64,000 nucleotides of DNA. Origin: Lepraria neglecta. Taxonomy: Eukaryota; Ascomycota; Lecanoromycetes; Lecanorales; Stereocaulaceae. Both the position numbers and the translations under genes were made by a program. The stretch lies in NCBI GenBank assembly GCA_033220425.1, contig CM065648.1, positions 3,844,001 to 3,908,000 on the forward strand, given 5' to 3'. The notes below the pieces were generated by a model. It saw nothing but the letters and a program-made list of their open reading frames with translations. It made no database searches and was not told the origin of the DNA. Shown here piece by piece: positions 57,880-64,000 of the stretch; positions within the stretch are counted from its first letter, which is position 1; the number at the start of each line of letters is the position of its first letter.

Positions 57880-59870
57880 TGCATATTGGGATGCAGCTCA
57901 CGTCAGCAGTGAGTTTGACGAGTTTTGTGACATCTATCCAATATCAGTGCTCTCTCACAAAGCCGTATAAAAGGGGTAGCTATACTGTTGTCGCGATACA
58001 CCGGCGCAACTTTGTTCTGTGGGTCGGTACAACAACAGAGCTTGATGTAAAGCTCGTTGAATGGGCCATCCCTTACGAGGCTTGACATAAAGTAGTTGAA
58101 CCTTGCTGGTTCATCTTCTTTCAATGGATTGCCCTGGACACGCAGTAAGCCTAGAAAAAATGATTATGGAGCGAAAGCGAATACCTTTTTAATGTACCAG
58201 TCCATTGCCACTATATTGTATTGGCCAAGAAAACTGTCCCATGTTCTATCATGGTGGTGTCAATTCCAGATCTATTGCCATTAATGATGCTTTGAAACCT
58301 TTTTGTTATAGGATCAATGCCAGAGTCGAACCGCGTTGAGATTTCCGCGCCATAATGTTTCCGTGCAGACCTGGAATTGATTTTGACTAGTTGCAGCGCT
58401 GGTGCTGATCGTGCAAGACCCTTCATCAACGCTCCCCTTACAACGGCTGTCCACCTAGAAGTAAGAATGTAAGTAAGAGAGGACAGCGAGAGCTTGGTGT
58501 TGCTAACCCATAAGGTGGTACCATGACCTTGATGTGGCCCCCGATTAATTATACCTCTTCGATGACCTCGTTGTCTTAGCCAATACTTGAGCTGCATCTA
58601 TTGGAGAGATATTCCTTGAACCGTTGGTTGAGGAATGTGCTCCCATAAAGCTTACCGCTGCCTGGGGCGGCCTCATCGACCTTCAAGATCGGTTTCAGCG
58701 ATAACAGTGTGCGAGATTAGATCAACGGTTCCGCCTCCAGCGTCGCACAAGACGAAAGTATCGCCAACTTGAACGTCATGCGGATCCATAGCATCGAGAA
58801 CGTACGTAGCTGCAGCCTCGGGCTCGGAGATAATTTGCAAGGCATCGTCTTGGCCCATACCAGCCTTCTCTGCGGCTGACCTGGTTTTGACTTTCGCTCT
58901 GTCCGACCATACCGCGGGTGTCCTGTATTAATCCCTATCTGTAAGGTTTATCTCTGGAGCTATTCATTCAGAGAAATTGACATACGTGATAATGTATTCA
59001 ATTTTAGTCGACCACAGAGCGGTCTCAGGCACTTTGTACTTGAGGTACCGTTCAGTATGTTTTCTGAGAGCGGTAAGATAGTCGGTGACTAGCTTCTCCG
59101 CATCGTAGCCTGGGGCGAGAGCGTTGTGGGCTGGATATTGGCAAGCTAGACCTGAGGTACCACGAGTCTGAGAAGGGACAAGTTCGAGCTTGAACCACTG
59201 GTGACGAAGTTCTTCGTCACCGATCTAGAGGCCCCACTCATATCCTGATTCAGGGTAGCGATCTCTCTACAAGGGTACAGTCAGTCAATGCTATACAGCT
59301 TATCTGAAGATTCAGCACTGTACGTTGGTACTTTGTCGCTGAAGACTCCCTCTAAGTTTTAGGATATTGCATCTGGCCACTAGGTAATCGTGTTCCGGGT
59401 ATTCGTCTGTAGAGAATCAGCGTCACTGGGTCGTCTCGGTATATGACGGTCATACATCACGTGTTTGCACCCAAGCTAGACGGGAGAATGTAGTGCCCTA
59501 CAAGACATGAATATGAGGTCCTATGCTAAGAATTTATTCATGTCCGGTGCCTTACAAAATCAACCGCGACAAGGGTCTTGCGATCAGAAGCTCTCAGATC
59601 CAATCTCAAAGAGCCGAAGTTCAAATTGGATGAGTTCATGTCGATACTGTACTTAGCCCCCGTTGCTCATAAGTACTTGCAAATTTTGAGATCGATGACT
59701 GAAGTCAAGGTATTGCAGCAAACGACCCTAGAAAACACTCCACGATAGTTCTCAACCTTGAAGTCATCTGGGGTGCCAAGGTAGTCACGATAGTCGTAAG
59801 GCAAGATTTGGAGCGAAAGAGCCTGGACCCGAGGGACTGAATATACGCTGCCAAGAGAAGAGGTGTTCAT
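57880..59870 (-). pseudogene. HSPA12-like Hsp70-family ATPase, decayed
   Basis: Reads as the large fungal Hsp70/HSPA12-like family (actin-fold ATPase). In order on the minus strand: LRHQWFKLELVPS (59200), EKLVTDYLTALRKHTERYLK (59080), a TxAVW-like region (58910), IISEPEAAATYVLDAM and the phosphate loop FVLCDAGGGTVDLISHTV (58700-58830). Then GKLYGSTFLNQRFKEYL, TAVVRGALMKGLAR, SRSARKHYGAEISTRFD and FNYFMSSLVRDGPFNELYIK near the end. Several stops and frame changes separate these pieces, so it is not functional as read. Fungi carry many such genes; they often sit next to NLR-type genes. The 5' end (59667-59870) is poorly conserved. Confidence 0.78.
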
Positions 59871-60180
59871 GCACGCAGGAGTGTTAGCATCTGGAAAGTC
59901 TGACTATTGGCCAGCAAGAAAGACACATGATAAATAGGCATGGTCGTTGCTGCCCAATCTAGCCTTCTAGTGCGATAGGCAAAGGTCTAGAGCGCAGAGT
60001 GGGGGTTCGGCATTGGCTGAAACAGTATAAGGCTACATGGCCAAAGCAACTCAAAGCAAAGCCGCTAAGCTCCACATTCAAGAAGCCTGGAGTCCGTCCC
60101 CAGAATTAAGTCTCCACACCACTATCAAGAGGCAAATCGATATAGACATTCCTCGACACAGTCGCGGTTTGTGAAGAGTA
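59871..60180. other. Intergenic between divergent pseudogenes
   Basis: No feature seen. Confidence 0.35.
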
Positions 60181-61728
60181 ATGGACGAGAACGTAGAAAT
60201 GAAGGACGCAGTAAGTAAACTCATCCTCACAAAATTATTTTCACTCACAAGGGCAAGCCCCCGACAGATCTCGAGAACGATGTCCCAGCGCAGTCATCAA
60301 TTGGTAAACAGGCCGAGAAGGACACGATTTAGTCGAAAACGTCGCAGACACCTGAAGAAGCTACTGCTGAGTTAGTTTGGTCAGCGTCAGAGGATGTGAC
60401 AAATGAACTCCGCAATAAGCTGGACAAGGCTGCAACGGCACAAAAAGAGTCAGAGGATAAGGCAAAGAAACTCCGCCGAGAGCTTCATAAAGCTGCAACG
60501 ACACAAAGGGAATTGCGAAACATTGTTTCAGGCCTAGAAAGCGACAACCGAGAACTTAGAGCAGTCTAGACACGCATCCTAGGCGAAGCGAACAAGAAAT
60601 ACCAGAGCGACAACACAGCTAGAGCAGGTGCGCCAAGAAAATATTGGAGTAGAAGATGCAAAGAGGGCATGGAAGTCAAAAGCACAAAATTTTGAGAGTG
60701 AGCTGAACACGTGCAAAGATGTGCTCTTTAAGTTGCAGCCTCCGGATCAAGTGGCAGATTCTCAAGTAATTGGTGAATGGGACACAATATGCCAGCAAAT
60801 CGACCGGTGGATTGACGATGATGCTCGGGGTATAAAGAACCTTCGATCTAGATTGATCAACTTGAAAGACAATAATCTGTCAAACAATTCAATCGGGTAC
60901 TATTGGAGCCCAGATAGGGAGACACTGGCTACCAAGTTTTCAGAATACCCGGAAATGCTCGACAATCTTATTCGATACAGCATCCACGAGCTTTTGTACA
61001 CAAAGGTCTTCGATGACGACGAAGACATGGTGGGTCTTATCCTAGAGGAGGCGAGCGTACTTCACTCAATCGAAAAGGGGTTGGCAGGTCTCAAGCCGCA
61101 AAGAGGTAGAGCCTCCTTTTAGGCGACGCGATGAATTTGAGTTAACCGTATGAACATAGATCCCATAAGTATCAATCTCTGGAGGTCCGAGGCCTTGAAT
61201 GCCTTAAGCGTTAGCGAGAAGTTCGCCAGCCATCAGATTGAAGCTACTGTTCGGATTACTAAAGAAGCAGAAGCATTTCTTAAACCTCTGCTTCCAGATA
61301 TGACCGAAGGGGGGATGAAGGTATTCCACCAAGACATCACCGAAGCTGCAGTTAGCCTTGCCTCCATTATACGTTGTTCAACTACCAGCTGCTACCTCAG
61401 CTTTGCGACCTATCGCGATCCTGATACCACGGATGGACCCTCGTTCCTCACGGACGCACAGGGCGATTGGCTCCATAGAAGTGATCTTGACAGATTTTAA
61501 ATCCGGGATATCAGATCCAGGAAACCCCTGGAGCCTGATCCGGGGTTGAAAGTAATGGGAGAGAACGTCATTGGCGAGCAGATTTTGCTTGTACAACCCG
61601 GTCTCTACCGTCGCCGAAGAGGAGCTGAGGATATCATGCTCAAAAAGCCCGTCATTCTGGCCGAGATACCCGACAACCCCGTTCCACGCCGTAGCATGAT
61701 GGGAAAGCTGAAAGACGCAGTGTGTTGA
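60181..61728 (+). pseudogene. Coiled-coil protein of unknown function, decayed
   Basis: Starts MDENVEMKDA, with a GTAAGT...CACAAG intron, then GKPPTDLENDVPAQSSIGKQ. A long charged coiled coil follows (TNELRNKLDKAATAQKESED; KLRRELHKAATTQRELRN), then VRQENIGVEDAKRAWKSK, the globular-looking GEWDTICQQIDRWIDDDARG and FSEYPEMLDNLIRYSIHELL. The C-terminal part reads KEAEAFLKPLLPDMT and later ILTDFKSGISDPGNPW. Two in-frame stops near the start of the coil (about 60331 and 60567) and one or more frame changes show decay. The order is coherent, so this was one gene of about 480 residues. Family not recognised. Confidence 0.65.
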
Positions 61729-62345
61729 GCATCGGGAAGCATTTCGGCCTGTGGAATAAGCGGTCTTTCTGACCAAACTTTCCCTAGCAATAGCAGCAGC
61801 TTACAGCCATTCATATTCCCAACCTAGCTCTTCAATCTTCCCCTAATCCAGGCTAGAGGCTTAGCACGGCGGCCTAGCACCACCCCGATCCTTGTATCAG
61901 ATATTTCCATTGTCCTGGTAGTGTTCCCAGTGTTCCCTATCAGCCATTGACGCAGCCTCCTCTTTTGGAACCCTCACCCTTTCCTCGTACCTCCTTCGTG
62001 GCGTAGACCAGTCCGTATTCACTGCTTGCCAGGTTATGCGTGTGATCGTTGTAGAAGTTGACTTGAATTAGATTAACTCAACTCGAGTTGTGTAAATGAC
62101 ATCAGCTACCGCCAGCGCTAAGACGTACATTTACCCCGTACTTACGAGGACTCTTTCTCGCCATTGAAGGAAGAACGCTACAGAGTATTGAGTATAGGGT
62201 GCCCGAGAACAGACTGTGATGACATCTCAATTGAGCTTGCTCCATTGTGTTGCTCTACGTAGATGCAACAGTGATGACCCAAGTCCATTTCTCGTACAAC
62301 AGCTATCTAATACGAAAACCGCTTGGTAATCTTACACGCTCTATT
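61729..62345. other. Intergenic
   Basis: No gene seen. It holds the OST3 3' end. Confidence 0.35.
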
Positions 62346-63520
62346 CTAGAAAGGTGGGAGGTGAAATGGATAGCCTCCGTTCTTGATCCTGAACACGCTC
62401 AGGAGGAAGCTGTACATGCCCAGCATTATGCCCCCCCAAACGAACACCGCCAATTGCTGCTTTTTAGGATCTGACATTCGAGGAACTTTGAGTGCAAGAG
62501 CGATGGTTGCGAAGGATAGCGTGCCATCTAGATGAAAGCATTAGTGGAGGTATGGTTTGAGGTGCCGGCTCTGGTTAGGAATGCTTACACATAGCAGCTA
62601 CAATCTGTGTTTCCATCCCAAACTGGTTGGAGAATCCACCAGCAAAATAGGAGATACCACCCTTGCCATCTCCAGCAACGTAGGGCACCTTTCGTATATG
62701 ATTGAACATGTGACCGCTTGTGAATAGCAAAATGGTGATGAGACTGATTGCAGCCCACAGATTCCTGTTCTGAATGACCGGTAGTATGTAAGGATAGGCG
62801 ACGCTAATGAAGGTTACGATGCCCAGAAGAGTTGTCGTAATGGTAATAATGCGGAAGTAATTGAGGGGTCGTTGTATGGCAGGTTTCGGACCTTCTGGCA
62901 AATGTCGAGTGATCCAGCCAACGACTGACTCGGCGGATTGAGGACTACAGAGCACCAAGAGTCAGTCGAGCCCAGTAAAGTGTTATTTCTCAGCGAACTC
63001 ACCCTGCAGTGAAATCGAATCGGACGGGCTGGCCGTCTGGTTTTGCGTTTTGTCCAGAAGTTGGTGGGAACAGGAGCATTATAGGAGCGGTTTGTAACAT
63101 AAGCTGGTAGGAGACATTAGCTCAATTCTCCAGGGAATTACTTGTAGCATTCATTCTAGAGGGATAGAATACCTTTCGAAATGTCTCCTTCCCCTCTGCA
63201 AAATCCAGAGTCCCAAGCAAGATTCTCGACTCTCCATTTCGATCCCCCTTTGCCCAGCTATTGCCTAGTAGGTCCCATTCCGGCTGGAAATCCCGGCATA
63301 GCTGACATCCAAAGCGTGCTTCCAGTGCGGTAAGAAGGACTACCACTGAATGGTTTCGGGGGGCTGCAGTTATTTGGTCGTAAGAGGCATCGTCAAGGCG
63401 TAGAGGTGCGGATGATTGTGACCTGGCATGAAATTCTTCAAACCTTCCCCCAGAGGCCTTCTGTGCCCCAAGGCATAGTAAAGGCAACAATGCCAAAGCA
63501 AGTAAACCGGAACACTTCAT
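62346..63520 (-). CDS. ost3: Oligosaccharyltransferase subunit OST3/OST6
   Basis: ER-membrane subunit of the N-glycosylation complex, with a lumenal thioredoxin-like domain that holds acceptor proteins. Exons 63520-63173, 63103-63003, 62944-62589 and 62527-62346 give 328 residues in phase. Residues 1-19 form a signal peptide (MKCSGLLALALLPLLCLGA). The redox motif is CQLC (72-75). Four membrane helices follow: IITITTTLLGIVTFISVAYP, LWAAISLITILLFTSGHMFN, LSFATIALAL, and FVWGGIMLGMYSFLLSVFRI. The C-terminal GGYPFHLPPF is the family ending. Intron 1 shows a textbook CTAATG branch site. It is intact and is the right-hand housekeeping anchor of the window. Confidence 0.95.
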
Positions 63521-63773
63521 TTTAGCTTGTTCAATACCTCTGGAGTGCCTGAAGAACGAAGCCAAGAGCTTGAATTGAAAGTCTGTCCCTTTCGGTTGCC
63601 GGGTTTATCCGTCGGCGCGCTAAAATCGCTAGCTTTGTGTACAGCTTTCTTCCCGTTGTGCGCGTCCCCTTCTATCTCTGTACCCTTCAATTCCAAATAT
63701 TCTATCCTAACACATGATATGCGAAACATCCTAGGTTGACAAGAATTCTCTAATCTGTGCTGGGGCGACCAAC
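63521..63773. promoter_or_regulatory. Shared promoter region of OST3 and the divergent coiled-coil gene
   Basis: 253 bp between two divergent start codons. No TATA box is obvious; a CT-rich tract (TTCCCGTTG...CCCCTTCTATCTC) lies near 63646-63680. Confidence 0.4.
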
Positions 63774-64000
63774 ATGGAGCTCACAAATGACGTTTGCGCA
63801 GAGGTATGCCAAGACCTGATTTACTAGGAAACTCTCATTCTAATCGGGGTCACTACAGTTGCAACAGTCCCTCGAGTCTCGTAGACTGGAGATAGCTTAT
63901 ATCAAGGCATGCCATGAGGTCGAAACCGTTTGCGAGGCGGAGAAAGTGAGGCAACTTCGGGTTCAATTATTGCTGCTGGCGGATGACAACGACGAGCTAG
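63774..64000 (+). CDS. Coiled-coil protein, 5' end only (runs off the window)
   Basis: Exon 1 is 63774-63803 (MELTNDVCAE), then an intron, and exon 2 begins at 63868 or, with an in-frame acceptor 9 bp earlier, at 63859. Exon 2 reads SLESRRLEIAYIKACHEVET and VRQLRVQLLLLADDNDEL, a heptad-patterned coiled coil, and is still open at 64000. The two acceptors (CTACAG and GCAACAG) would add or drop Leu-Gln-Gln. The Leu-rich DDNDEL ending suggests a conserved fungal coiled-coil family, but I cannot name it. Confidence 0.6.

Noticed and set aside
1-64000. tRNA and rRNA genes
   Set aside because: I looked for B-box-like GGTTCGAATCC and rRNA cores and saw none with a matching cloverleaf. The only tRNA-like match is the copia primer site at 53759-53772.

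Overview
This window is nuclear DNA of a filamentous ascomycete (Pezizomycotina). The signs are short GT-AG introns of about 45-110 bp with CTAAC/CTGAC-like branch sites, AT-rich transposon relics of the kind left by repeat-induced point mutation (RIP), and families typical of moulds: NACHT-ankyrin NLRs, DUF7708-type proteins, fungal APH-like kinases, PTH11-like rhodopsin-domain proteins and WSC proteins. I cannot place it to genus. Exon models below were read by eye from splice signals and reading frame.

Layout. 1-4.6 kb is a decayed Ty3/gypsy graveyard: integrase/chromodomain remnant, LTR, an inverted gag remnant, then two more LTRs. 5.06-10.24 kb is an apparently intact NLR: an N-terminal DUF7708-like domain, a NACHT ATPase and about 18 almost identical ankyrin repeats. 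11.3-14.0 kb holds a small unknown gene and an APH-like kinase. 17.3-19.4 kb is a two-WW-domain protein with a long disordered tail; 20.3 kb a small secreted WSC-like protein. 21.4-26.4 kb is a conserved core: TAF1 (TFIID) and TGS1 (cap trimethylguanosine synthase). 27.9 kb is a small secreted protein.

29.3-41.7 kb looks like a decayed accessory or secondary-metabolite-like block: O-methyltransferase (broken), FAD monooxygenase (intact), flavohaemoglobin (broken), a second methyltransferase (one frame problem), rhodopsin-domain membrane protein (5' end missing), GMC oxidoreductase (broken) and an NAD(P)-binding reductase (one frame problem). No polyketide synthase, NRPS or terpene synthase is present.

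42.5-51.0 kb has an AAA+ ATPase with a frame problem at one junction, a second DUF7708-like protein with an acidic tail and no NACHT P-loop, and an intact MFS sugar-type transporter. 51.5-59.9 kb is a graveyard of immune-type genes: an ankyrin/coiled-coil pseudogene carrying a short Ty1/copia insertion with an unusual inverted LTR tip, and an HSPA12-like Hsp70 pseudogene. 60.2-61.7 kb is a broken coiled-coil gene. The window closes with intact OST3/OST6 (oligosaccharyltransferase) and, divergent from it, the 5' end of another coiled-coil gene.

The contrast is the main message: housekeeping genes (TAF1, TGS1, OST3) are clean, while accessory genes between and around them are decaying. The large NLR is the exception, an accessory gene that is open throughout and carries a homogenised repeat array.
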